NCBI RefSeq assembly: GCF_008329535.1
Contig: NZ_NPKR01000016.1
Span: 62,001-126,000 of the forward strand
Reading direction: 5' to 3'
DNA: 64,000 bases
Origin: Mycolicibacterium sp. P1-18
GTDB lineage: Bacteria > Actinomycetota > Actinomycetes > Mycobacteriales > Mycobacteriaceae
Below are positions 8,235-15,121 of the stretch, in pieces. A program made the position numbers and the translations under genes. Positions within the stretch are counted from its first letter, which is position 1; the number at the start of each line of letters is the position of its first letter. The notes beneath the pieces are model-generated. The model worked only from the letters and a program-made list of their open reading frames with translations, was not told the origin of the DNA and ran no database searches.

Positions 8235-9599
8235 ATGACTACTCCGCAACCCGACCTCGTCGCAGGCGTGCCCCGCGGGCGCATCGTCGTCGCCTCGATG
8301 GTCGGCACCACCATTGAGTTCTACGACTTCTACGCCTACGCCACCGCGGCCGTCACGGTGTTTCCCCACCTGTTCTTCCCCAAGGGCAACCCGACGACGG
8401 CACTGCTGGCCTCGCTGGCCACGTTCGGCCTGGCCTTCGTCGCACGCCCGCTGGGTTCGATCCTGTTCGGCCACTTCGGCGACCGGATCGGCCGCAAGAC
8501 CACGCTGGTGGCGTCACTCCTCGTCATGGGTATCGCCACCTTCCTGATCGGCGCCCTGCCGACCTACCACCAGGTCGGGCTGCTCGCTCCCGCGCTGCTG
8601 GCGGTGATGCGCTTCAGCCAAGGCTTGGCGCTCGGAGGGGAGTGGAGCGGCGCGGCGCTGCTGGCCACCGAGACGGCGAAACCCGGCAAGAGGGCGTGGG
8701 CGGCGATGTGGCCGCAACTCGGCGCCCCGTTCGGGTTCCTCCTCGCCAACGGCGTCTTCCTCATTCTGGTGTTGTGGCTCGGATTCGACACCGCCAATCC
8801 AGATCTCGACGGCGCGTTCCTCACCTGGGGCTGGCGCATCCCGTTCCTGCTGTCCGCGGTGATGGTGGCCATCGGGCTCTACGTCCGGTTGCGGCTGACG
8901 GAGACCCCCGTGTTCTCCCGTGCCGTCGAACGTGGCGAGCGGCTTCGCGCACCCGTCGCCGAGGTGTTCCGCAAGCACTGGCGCCAGTTGATCATCGGCA
9001 CCTTCGTCATGTTGGCCACCTACACGCTGTTCTACGTCGTGACCACCTGGGCGTTGAGCTTCGGCACGGGCAAGAAGGCCGCCCAGGGTGGCGGTTTGGG
9101 CATTCCCTATCTCGAGTTCCTTCAGCTGCAGTTGATCTCGGTGTTGTTCTTCGCCGCGATGCTGCCCGTCACGGGCATCCTGGCCGACCGCTTCGGGCGG
9201 CGGGTGACCCTGTTGGTGATCACCGTGGGAATCATGGTCTTCGGCACGACCTTCGGACTGCTGCTGAGCCCCGGCTCGGCGACGACGACGTCCACCCTGG
9301 TGTTCCTGATCATCGGTATGACGTTGATGGGACTGACGTTCGGACCGATGAGTGCCGTTCTGCCCGAGCTGTTCCCGACGAACGTCCGATACACCGGATC
9401 CGGCGTCGCCTACAACGCCTCGAGCATTCTCGGCGCGGCGATTGCCCCGTTCGTGGCGACGTGGCTGGCCACCAGCTACGGGGTGGCCTGGGTGGGGGTG
9501 TACCTGCTGTGCGCCGCCGCGCTGACGGGCATCGCGCTGCTGGTGATGCGGGAGACGCGCAACACCTCGCTCGACGAGGTCGGGCAGACGGTGGCCTAG
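8235..9599 (+). CDS. MHS-family MFS proton symporter
   Basis: A 454-residue transporter from the preferred ATG at 8235 (GAGG upstream; an in-frame start also exists at 8217). The N-terminus IVVASMVGTTIEFYDFYAYATA is the hallmark of metabolite:H+ symporters, and the loop-2/3 motif GHFGDRIGRKTTL is intact, with a second copy ADRFGRRVTLL in the C-terminal half. Relatives carry citrate, 2-oxoglutarate, shikimate or proline betaine. It follows the amidohydrolase by 75 bp on the same strand, so the two are probably co-expressed. The substrate is not predictable from the sequence alone. Confidence 0.88.
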   Translation: MTTPQPDLVAGVPRGRIVVASMVGTTIEFYDFYAYATAAVTVFPHLFFPKGNPTTALLASLATFGLAFVARPLGSILFGHFGDRIGRKTTLVASLLVMGIATFLIGALPTYHQVGLLAPALLAVMRFSQGLALGGEWSGAALLATETAKPGKRAWAAMWPQLGAPFGFLLANGVFLILVLWLGFDTANPDLDGAFLTWGWRIPFLLSAVMVAIGLYVRLRLTETPVFSRAVERGERLRAPVAEVFRKHWRQLIIGTFVMLATYTLFYVVTTWALSFGTGKKAAQGGGLGIPYLEFLQLQLISVLFFAAMLPVTGILADRFGRRVTLLVITVGIMVFGTTFGLLLSPGSATTTSTLVFLIIGMTLMGLTFGPMSAVLPELFPTNVRYTGSGVAYNASSILGAAIAPFVATWLATSYGVAWVGVYLLCAAALTGIALLVMRETRNTSLDEVGQTVA

Positions 9600-9639
9600 C
9601 CGATCCATGCTGCCGGACGTCGACGGGTGGCGAGGGCCC

Positions 9640-10007
9640 GAAACGCGGGCATCGGACACGTCGTCCTTGGTGAACCCGTGGCGCTGCACGTTGTCGGTGT
9701 AGTTCCGCAATGCGCTGGATCCCATGACGTTCCGCGCGTGTCCGGTGTCGGTCGACGATGCGGTGGTAGTGGCGAGCGAGACTGCCTGCGTCGTCGTTCC
9801 ACATCTTCACGATGGCGGCGGCGATCACAGGGGTTTGGGTCGCGGCGAGCATGTCGTCGAAGAGTTGCATGTCGCCGACTGGTGCGGCTCCAATGCCGAT
9901 CCACACCGTGCGAAAACCGAGGTCTTCCAGTTCGGCGGCGTACGCGACGCGTGACCCTGCCAAATCCGGGTGCAGCCATGCCCCGTAGGTACCAAACGCT
10001 CGCTCAT
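9640..10007 (-). pseudogene. Remnant of a luciferase-like (F420-type) monooxygenase
   Basis: Three pieces of one protein family lie in different frames. From ATG 10007 the reading begins MSER. One missing base then shifts the frame to FGTYGAWLHPDLAGSRVAYA, continuing AELEDLGFRTVWIGIG and ending near ARHYHRIVDRH. After that, another frame resumes at ARNVMGSSALRNYTDN and QRHGFTKDDV, which matches the C-terminal part of TIGR03620-type enzymes. The roughly 130 residues normally lying between are absent, and the C-terminus is cut beside the MFS gene. This indicates a 1-nt frameshift, an internal deletion and a terminal truncation. It is convergent with the MHS transporter gene. Confidence 0.72.
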
Positions 10008-10108
10008 CAGAAGTCTTTCGGTTGAAGGCATCGTCGCCGTCCGCTGGCTGACGACGACGAGCGTGCAGTCTGCCCCTGCGGGAAGGTCAACTGCCATTCC
10101 GTGAGCGC

Positions 10109-10327
10109 TCACGCGCCGCGGCGAAGAGCACGGGCGACCGCGTGACGCTCGTCGTCGGATTCGAGGCGGGCGGCGCGAACCGCCAGTGCGCTGCCGATGG
10201 GTCCGACGAATCCCACCGCCAGCTGCCGGTCGAGGTGATCCGCGAAGAGCCGGGCTGCCAATCGAGCGCGCCACGACGCTGGTTGCACCGCGATCGCGGG
10301 GCGGTCGACGCCGGCGTTGGGGGTCAT
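10109..10327 (-). CDS. Small conserved-looking hypothetical protein
   Basis: A 72-residue protein from ATG 10327 beginning MTPNAGVDRPAIAVQ, followed by the basic amphipathic stretch SWRARLAARLFADHLDRQL and ending in RHAVARALRRGA. I have an impression of similar small Ala/Arg-rich proteins in mycobacteria but cannot name a family. A start 18 bases further upstream (MNEHPHQ) is possible. There are no membrane segments, cysteines or signal peptide. It lies upstream of the luciferase-like remnant on the same strand and may be a survivor of the same unit. Function unknown. Confidence 0.5.
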   Translation of the reverse strand: MTPNAGVDRPAIAVQPASWRARLAARLFADHLDRQLAVGFVGPIGSALAVRAARLESDDERHAVARALRRGA

Positions 10328-10666
10328 CTGATGTGGATGCTCGTTCACGATCGTCCTCGGTGTGTCGACGGGTTGATTGCACGGCTGAAACGAACTTCGA
10401 GCTGTTCTTATTCGCACTGACGCAGATGTCATCCGAACGGAGGCGCGGCTCCTGCTGGCGTAACGACCACCTCGTCGTAGTGAAACACGTTGACCGATAA
10501 CGGTATTCACGTCGGATGGGCCGATCTGTCTGGGTCTGTCGGGCAACGGAAGGCAGGGAGGCGCTGAAGTCTGAGCTCCCGGGAATGCAACATGCAATAT
10601 ATTGGTTGACAGCGTCGAGGTCCACATGGCGCCCGCGGGGCGCACCTCAACCAGGAGGGGTCACCG
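10328..10666. other. Intergenic region with promoter signals for the catabolic cluster
   Basis: No convincing gene in these 339 bases. The left part is ordinary GC-rich sequence. The right part becomes AT-rich and holds a palindrome (10591-10604, described separately), a TTGACA at 10606-10611, and the AGGAGG ribosome site at about 10651 that serves the hydrolase gene at 10667. Confidence 0.6.
10591..10606. promoter_or_regulatory. AT-rich palindrome, candidate GntR/FCD operator
   Basis: CATGCAATATATTGGT contains the perfect palindrome CAATATATTG, directly abutting a TTGACA hexamer at 10606-10611. A related AT-rich ATGCAAAATAT-type element lies on the minus strand at the start of the GntR gene (13996-14017). 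FCD-type GntR regulators often bind such AT-centred palindromes, so this may control the operon starting at 10667. Confidence 0.4.
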
Positions 10667-11485
10667 ATGACGATCCGAAACATCAAGACGACGATGACCG
10701 CCGGTGTTGCCGTGGCGGCACTGACCGTCGGTTGCGCAGGAGCACGAGCCACGGAGGACACCGCGTCGGGTGACAGACCGACGGTGGTGCTGGTCCACGG
10801 TGCGTTCGCCGACTCGTCGAGCTGGAACGGGGTCGTTCGCTCGCTGGAGGCCGACGGGTATCCGGTGATCGCGGTGGCCAACCCGCTGCGAGGCCTGGCC
10901 AGCGACGCGGGCCACGTGCGCAGCGTGGTCGACGGCGTGCGGGGCCCGGTGGTGTTGGCCGGCCACTCCTACGGCGGGTCGGTGATGAGCCAAGCCGCCG
11001 ACGGTCTGCCGAACGTCAAGGCGCTGGTCTACGTCGCCAGCTTCATCCTCGAGCCGGGGGAGAGCACGGCGGAGTTGGCCGCGAAGTTCCCCGGAGGCGA
11101 GCTCGGCCCCGCTCTGAAGACCCTGCCCGTCCCGCTACCCGACGGGATGGAGGGCAGCGACCTCTACATCGAGCAAGACCAATTCCGCAAGGTGTTCGCC
11201 GCGGACGTTCCAGCGGACGTGACGGCGTTGATGGCTGCGACTCAAAGGCCCATCACCGCAGCCGCTTTGGAGGAGCCGGCCACCAAGGCTGCCTGGAAGA
11301 CCATCCCGTCGTGGAACCTGGTCACCACCGAGGATCTCGCCATCCCCGCGGAGTCCATGCGGTTCATGGGACAGCGGGCGAACTCGCACACGCTCGAGAT
11401 CAAGGCATCGCATGCGGTGGCGGTGTCGCAACCCGATGCCGTCGCGGACTTCATCACGCAGGCCGCAGACTCCACGCTCGGCTGA
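10667..11485 (+). CDS. Exported alpha/beta hydrolase, probable lipoprotein
   Basis: A 272-residue protein. The N-terminus (basic IRNIKTTMT, hydrophobic AGVAVAAL, then LTVGC) is a lipoprotein signal with the modified Cys at about residue 23. The mature part is an alpha/beta hydrolase of the AB_hydrolase_6 (EstC/pimeloyl-ester-like) type: VVLVHGAFADSSSW oxyanion region, nucleophile Ser101 in GHSYGG, and a catalytic His near KASHAVAVSQP. AGGAGG lies 11 bases before the ATG. It leads a cluster with an intradiol dioxygenase and a GMC oxidoreductase, so it may cleave an ester or ring-fission product outside the membrane. Substrate unknown. Confidence 0.85.
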   Translation: MTIRNIKTTMTAGVAVAALTVGCAGARATEDTASGDRPTVVLVHGAFADSSSWNGVVRSLEADGYPVIAVANPLRGLASDAGHVRSVVDGVRGPVVLAGHSYGGSVMSQAADGLPNVKALVYVASFILEPGESTAELAAKFPGGELGPALKTLPVPLPDGMEGSDLYIEQDQFRKVFAADVPADVTALMAATQRPITAAALEEPATKAAWKTIPSWNLVTTEDLAIPAESMRFMGQRANSHTLEIKASHAVAVSQPDAVADFITQAADSTLG

Positions 11486-11511
11486 GCGTCACACGAGAGA
11501 GGAACGTACCC

Positions 11512-12381
11512 ATGGAACCGATCACTGAACGAAACATCACGGACGTCGCCGCGCAACGTTGGTCGACCGCCCACGAGCCGCGACTGGCCGAAATCATGCC
11601 CACACTGGTTCGGTACCTGCACGACTTCGCCCGCACGGTCGAGCTCACCGAATCCGAATGGTCGACCGCCGTCGAGTGGCTCACCCGCGCGGGGCAGATC
11701 AGCGACGACAAGCGCGAGGAGTTCATCCTCGCCTCGGACGTCTTGGGGCTGTCGATGCTCGTCGTCGACGTGAACCACCGCTTCGACCCGGCTGCCACGC
11801 CTGCGACGGTGCTCGGCCCATTCCACGTCGACGGCTCGCCCGCATTCGACTTCGGTGCGGACATGTCCGACGGGGTCCCCGGGATGCCGCTCTTCATCGT
11901 CGGCACCGTCCGTCGAGTGGATGGCACGCCGGTGGCGGACGCGGTGCTCGACGTGTGGCAGGCCGACGCCGAAGGTGCCTATGAGGCCCAGTTGGACGTC
12001 GACGAGGCGCGATTGCGAGGGAAGTACACCTCGACGTCGACGGGGGCCTATTGCGTGCGGACGATCGCGCCGGTCGGCTACAGCATTCCGATGGATGGTC
12101 CAGTCGGCGAGCTGATCTCGCACACCGACATCAGTCACTACCGGCCGGCGCACGTCCACTTCCTCGTCGACGGGCCCGGCTGTGAGCCACTGGTCACGCA
12201 TCTGTTTCCCAAGGGCGCTCAATTCCTTGACAGCGACGCCGTGTTCGGTGTGAAGAGCCGGCTGATCGTCGATTTCGAGCGCCGTGCGCCAGGGCCTACG
12301 CCCGACGGCGGCGTATGTAAGGTCCCCTGGCTGTTCGCGCGTTACGACTTCGTGCTGCAACCACGCAACCCCAACCACTGA
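11512..12381 (+). CDS. Intradiol ring-cleavage dioxygenase (hydroxyquinol/catechol 1,2-dioxygenase)
   Basis: A 289-residue non-heme Fe(III) dioxygenase. The four expected ligands can be placed: Tyr157 (GAYEAQ), Tyr190 (PVGYSIP), His214 and His216 (RPAHVHF). The spacing matches catechol and hydroxyquinol 1,2-dioxygenases. The N-terminal helical dimerisation domain (residues about 1-95) is present. GTVRRVDGTPVADAVLDVWQ is the conserved beta-sandwich entry. These enzymes cleave catechol or hydroxyquinol to cis,cis-muconate or maleylacetate. The start ATG 11512 has GAGAGGAA upstream. It follows the hydrolase by 26 bp and precedes a GMC oxidoreductase, indicating one operon. Hydroxyquinol is favoured by overall resemblance but not proven. 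Confidence 0.85.
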   Translation: MEPITERNITDVAAQRWSTAHEPRLAEIMPTLVRYLHDFARTVELTESEWSTAVEWLTRAGQISDDKREEFILASDVLGLSMLVVDVNHRFDPAATPATVLGPFHVDGSPAFDFGADMSDGVPGMPLFIVGTVRRVDGTPVADAVLDVWQADAEGAYEAQLDVDEARLRGKYTSTSTGAYCVRTIAPVGYSIPMDGPVGELISHTDISHYRPAHVHFLVDGPGCEPLVTHLFPKGAQFLDSDAVFGVKSRLIVDFERRAPGPTPDGGVCKVPWLFARYDFVLQPRNPNH

Positions 12382-12403
12382 CGTCGGCGCAACCGCGCCG
12401 ACG
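12382..12403 (+). terminator. Intercistronic hairpin after the dioxygenase gene
   Basis: A perfect 9-bp stem (CGTCGGCGC / GCGCCGACG) with an AACC loop begins right after the dioxygenase stop codon. There is no T-tract, as is common in mycobacteria. It lies between genes that otherwise look co-transcribed, so it may terminate partially or stabilise the upstream mRNA. Confidence 0.5.
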
Positions 12404-12440
12404 CAATCCCCAGTCAACGAGTGAAGAAAGTGTGGAAGAC

Positions 12441-13991
12441 ATGACGAACACCGGCAGCACCTCCGACCGTTACGACTACGTGGTGATCGGCGCCGGCTCA
12501 GCCGGATGCGTCATCGCCGCCCGACTGTCCGAGGATCCGTCCATCCGAGTGCTGTTGCTCGAGTCCGGATCGGCCGACACCAGACCCGAGATCGCCACGC
12601 CACCGGCCTGGCCCTCACTGTGGGGGACGGACGTCGACTATGCCTACGACACGGTCCCGCAGACCAATGCCGATGGCCGGACCCGCAACTGGCCGCGCGG
12701 GCACACACTCGGCGGCAGCAGCAGCATCAACGCGATGGTGTTCCTGCGGGGACACCCCAGCGATTTCGACGCCTGGGCCAAGGCCGGCTGCACCGGCTGG
12801 GATTACGAGTCGGTGCTGCCCTACTTCCGGCGCATGGAGACCGTCGGTGGCCACGATCGGCACTACCGTGGCACCGACGGCCCGCTGCATCCCGCGCCTG
12901 CCTCACCCGAGGTCGCCAATCCCCTGTCCCAGGTCTTCCTCGACGGCGCCGTCGCGGCGGGCTACCCGCTGACCGACGACTTCAACGGCGCGGTTGCCGA
13001 AGGCGCCGGTTGGCATGACCTGACGATCACCCTCGGCACGCGGCAAAGCACCGCCGCGGCCTACCTGCACCCGGTGAGCCACCGGCCCAACCTGACCATC
13101 TCCACCGAGTCCCGGGCGCGGCGGCTCCGTTTCGACGGGAACCGTTGCGTCGGTGTCGACTTCGATCGTGCCGGGCGACTCGTCACCGCCCATGCCGACG
13201 CCGAGGTCGTGCTAAGTGCCGGTGCGGTGGATTCGCCCCGGTTGCTGCTCCTGTCCGGCGTGGGGCCGGCCGAAGAGCTGCGTGCCGCCGACGTCACCGT
13301 CGTGCACGACCTGCCCGGGGTGGGGCGCAACCTGCACGACCACCCGCTGTGCGGTGTCGTCTACGAGGCCGCGCAACCCGTGCCTGCCGGCCAGACCAAC
13401 CTCGCCGAGACGTCCATGGTGTGGCGCAGCGACGACTCGCTCACCGGTCCGGACATGCAGCTGATGTTCATTCACGTGCCGTTTCACCTGCCCCATCTGG
13501 TGACTCCGGTGAACAGTTTCACCTTCGCCGTCGCCACGGTGCCCGACGCCAGGGGCTCGATCCGCCTTGCGGGGCCAGACCCGGCGACGGCGCCCCTGAT
13601 CGATCCGAATTACCTCGGCGCGGAGTCCGACGTGAAACGGATGATGCATGGTCTGGCCGTGGCACGTGAAATCGCGGCCACTGAAGCGTTCAGTCCGTGG
13701 CGCGGTCGGGAGGTGCTGCCCGGACCCGACGCCACCGACGAGAAGTCGCTGCGGGCCTTTCTGGCGCACAACACCGGGACGTACTACCACCCAGTTGGCA
13801 GCTGTGCCATGGGAACCGGGGCCGAGGCGGTGGTCGACCCGGAGCTGCGGGTGCACGGACTGGCCGGCCTGCGGGTGGCCGACGCCTCGATCATGCCGAG
13901 AATCGTGCCCGTCAACACGAATGCCGCGGCAATCATGATCGGAGAGAAGGCAGCCGACCTGATCCGCGGACGGTTCCCGTCCGACCTGTGA
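12441..13991 (+). CDS. GMC-family FAD oxidoreductase
   Basis: A 516-residue glucose-methanol-choline oxidoreductase from ATG 12441 (a GTG at 12432 in frame is less well placed for the GAAGAAAG site). The N-terminal Rossmann motif YVVIGAGSAGCVIAARLSE binds FAD. The first GMC signature is at RGHTLGGSSSINAMVFLRG, the second at VLSAGAVDSPRLLLLSG, and the catalytic His lies in TYYHPVGSCAMG near the C-terminus. Members oxidise primary alcohols, choline or sugars to aldehydes, or to acids. In this cluster it could oxidise a hydroxymethyl side chain or an alcohol before ring cleavage. The GntR regulator gene follows 21 bp downstream. Confidence 0.9.
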   Translation: MTNTGSTSDRYDYVVIGAGSAGCVIAARLSEDPSIRVLLLESGSADTRPEIATPPAWPSLWGTDVDYAYDTVPQTNADGRTRNWPRGHTLGGSSSINAMVFLRGHPSDFDAWAKAGCTGWDYESVLPYFRRMETVGGHDRHYRGTDGPLHPAPASPEVANPLSQVFLDGAVAAGYPLTDDFNGAVAEGAGWHDLTITLGTRQSTAAAYLHPVSHRPNLTISTESRARRLRFDGNRCVGVDFDRAGRLVTAHADAEVVLSAGAVDSPRLLLLSGVGPAEELRAADVTVVHDLPGVGRNLHDHPLCGVVYEAAQPVPAGQTNLAETSMVWRSDDSLTGPDMQLMFIHVPFHLPHLVTPVNSFTFAVATVPDARGSIRLAGPDPATAPLIDPNYLGAESDVKRMMHGLAVAREIAATEAFSPWRGREVLPGPDATDEKSLRAFLAHNTGTYYHPVGSCAMGTGAEAVVDPELRVHGLAGLRVADASIMPRIVPVNTNAAAIMIGEKAADLIRGRFPSDL

Positions 13992-13995
13992 ACCT

Positions 13996-14017
13996 GGCAT
14001 AAGATATTTTGCATGCC
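13996..14017. promoter_or_regulatory. Palindrome and leaderless -10 at the gntR start
   Basis: GGCAT and ATGCC arms flank an AT-rich centre (AAGATATTTTGC), overlapping the ATG at 14013. TAAGAT at 14000-14005 is a good -10 hexamer placed seven bases before the ATG, and no ribosome site is seen. This suggests a leaderless, autoregulated promoter. The AT-rich core resembles the site at 10591. Confidence 0.5.
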
Positions 14018-14678
14018 GGTGCCAGCTGAACACGGGAAACATCGACGGTCGCTGCTGCGAGACCAGGCATACGTGTCGATCCGGGATGCCATCGTCAACG
14101 GCACACTCGCGCCGGGGGAGACGTTGCGCGATCCCGAACTGGAGAAGTGGCTGGGAATCAGCCGCACTCCGATCAGGGAGGCCATTGCCCGGCTGGAGAC
14201 GGCCGGCCTGGTTCACACGTTGCCTGGTCGGTCGACCGTGGTGTCGACCATCGAGCGCAAGGCGGTTCTCGACGCGCAGGACGTCGCCGCGTCACTGCAC
14301 GCGCTTGCGGTCCGGATTGCCGTGCCGCTGATGGGCAGGGGCGAATTCGCCGCGTTGACGAGGGCGAACAAGGAGTTCGCCGCTGCCGTTTCCGCGAAGG
14401 ACGCAGAATCTGGGATGCACGCCGACGACGCGTTTCACGACGTCTTCGTCGTTGCCAGCCTGAACGAGGTGATCCCGGTCGTCCTCGAACAGGTCACCCC
14501 GGTGCTGCGCCGAGTCGAGTTCTTGCGCTTCTCTTCGCTTTCGGGCCGCCAGTCGATCACTCAGCACAAGCGGATCATCGAGCTCAGCCGCCAGGGTGAT
14601 GCGGACGGTGCCGCAGAGGCCACCCGGCAGAACTGGGAGACCCTGACACCGATCCTGGACGAACTCGACGCGACGTGA
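14013..14678 (+). CDS. GntR-family regulator, FadR/FCD subfamily
   Basis: A 221-residue regulator. The N-terminal winged helix-turn-helix covers residues about 15-80, with GTLAPGETLRDPELEKWLG and SRTPIREAIARLETAGLV, the GntR signature. Residues from about 90 form the all-helical FCD domain, with metal-ligand-type residues Asp and His in DDAFHDVFV and His in TQHKRIIE. FCD regulators bind carboxylate ligands and usually repress catabolic operons. It sits at the end of the hydrolase-dioxygenase-GMC cluster and probably controls it through AT-rich palindromes at 10591 and 13996. Confidence 0.88.
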   Translation: MPVPAEHGKHRRSLLRDQAYVSIRDAIVNGTLAPGETLRDPELEKWLGISRTPIREAIARLETAGLVHTLPGRSTVVSTIERKAVLDAQDVAASLHALAVRIAVPLMGRGEFAALTRANKEFAAAVSAKDAESGMHADDAFHDVFVVASLNEVIPVVLEQVTPVLRRVEFLRFSSLSGRQSITQHKRIIELSRQGDADGAAEATRQNWETLTPILDELDAT

Positions 14679-14686
14679 TGACGACG

Positions 14687-15067
14687 TCAACGAGGCGGTG
14701 ACAGTGCCGCGGCCATCGCGGCGAGGACGTCGTCGTCGAGGCGGTAATACGCCCATCTGCCCCGTTGGTCGCGACTGACGAGGCCGACGTCGACGAGCAT
14801 CTTCATGTGGTGGGAGACCGTCGGCTGGCTGAGCCCGAGTGGCTCGGTGAGGTCGCAGATGCATGCTTCGCCGCCGTCGGACGCGGCGATCAGCGACACC
14901 AGCTTCACCCGCGCCGGATCGGCGAGGGCCTTGAACATGGATGCGAGGCGCTCGGCGGCAACGGTTTCCAGGACGCCACCGGTCAACGGTGAGCAGCACG
15001 AGGCCAGGTCGGCGGTCGTCACGGAAGCGGCCATGTCGACCATGGTGCCATATGCATTGACATTCAT
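14687..15067 (-). CDS. arsR: ArsR-family arsenic/metal-responsive repressor
   Basis: A 126-residue winged-helix repressor. The metalloid site CIC lies in GEACICDLTEPLG at the start of the recognition region, followed by SQPTVSHHMKMLVDVGLV; an additional CC pair near residue 24 (ASCCSPL) could complete a trithiolate site. ArsR proteins release DNA on binding As(III) or Sb(III). The start is ATG 15067; a later in-frame ATG giving MAASVTTADL is possible. It is divergent from the flavoprotein gene at 15122, and a CATCGATG palindrome covers its start codon. It probably represses the flavoprotein-MFS arm. Confidence 0.85.
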   Translation of the reverse strand: MNVNAYGTMVDMAASVTTADLASCCSPLTGGVLETVAAERLASMFKALADPARVKLVSLIAASDGGEACICDLTEPLGLSQPTVSHHMKMLVDVGLVSRDQRGRWAYYRLDDDVLAAMAAALSPPR

Positions 15068-15121
15068 CGATGCGTTGCGCAGGATGAACCCATCGAAGAA
15101 CGTCGATGGAGGGAGTGCGAC

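Noticed and set aside
13996..14017. Possible rho-independent terminator of the GMC gene
   Set aside because: The arms are only five bases with an AT-rich centre and the element overlaps a -10 box and the gntR start; a regulatory role is more likely.
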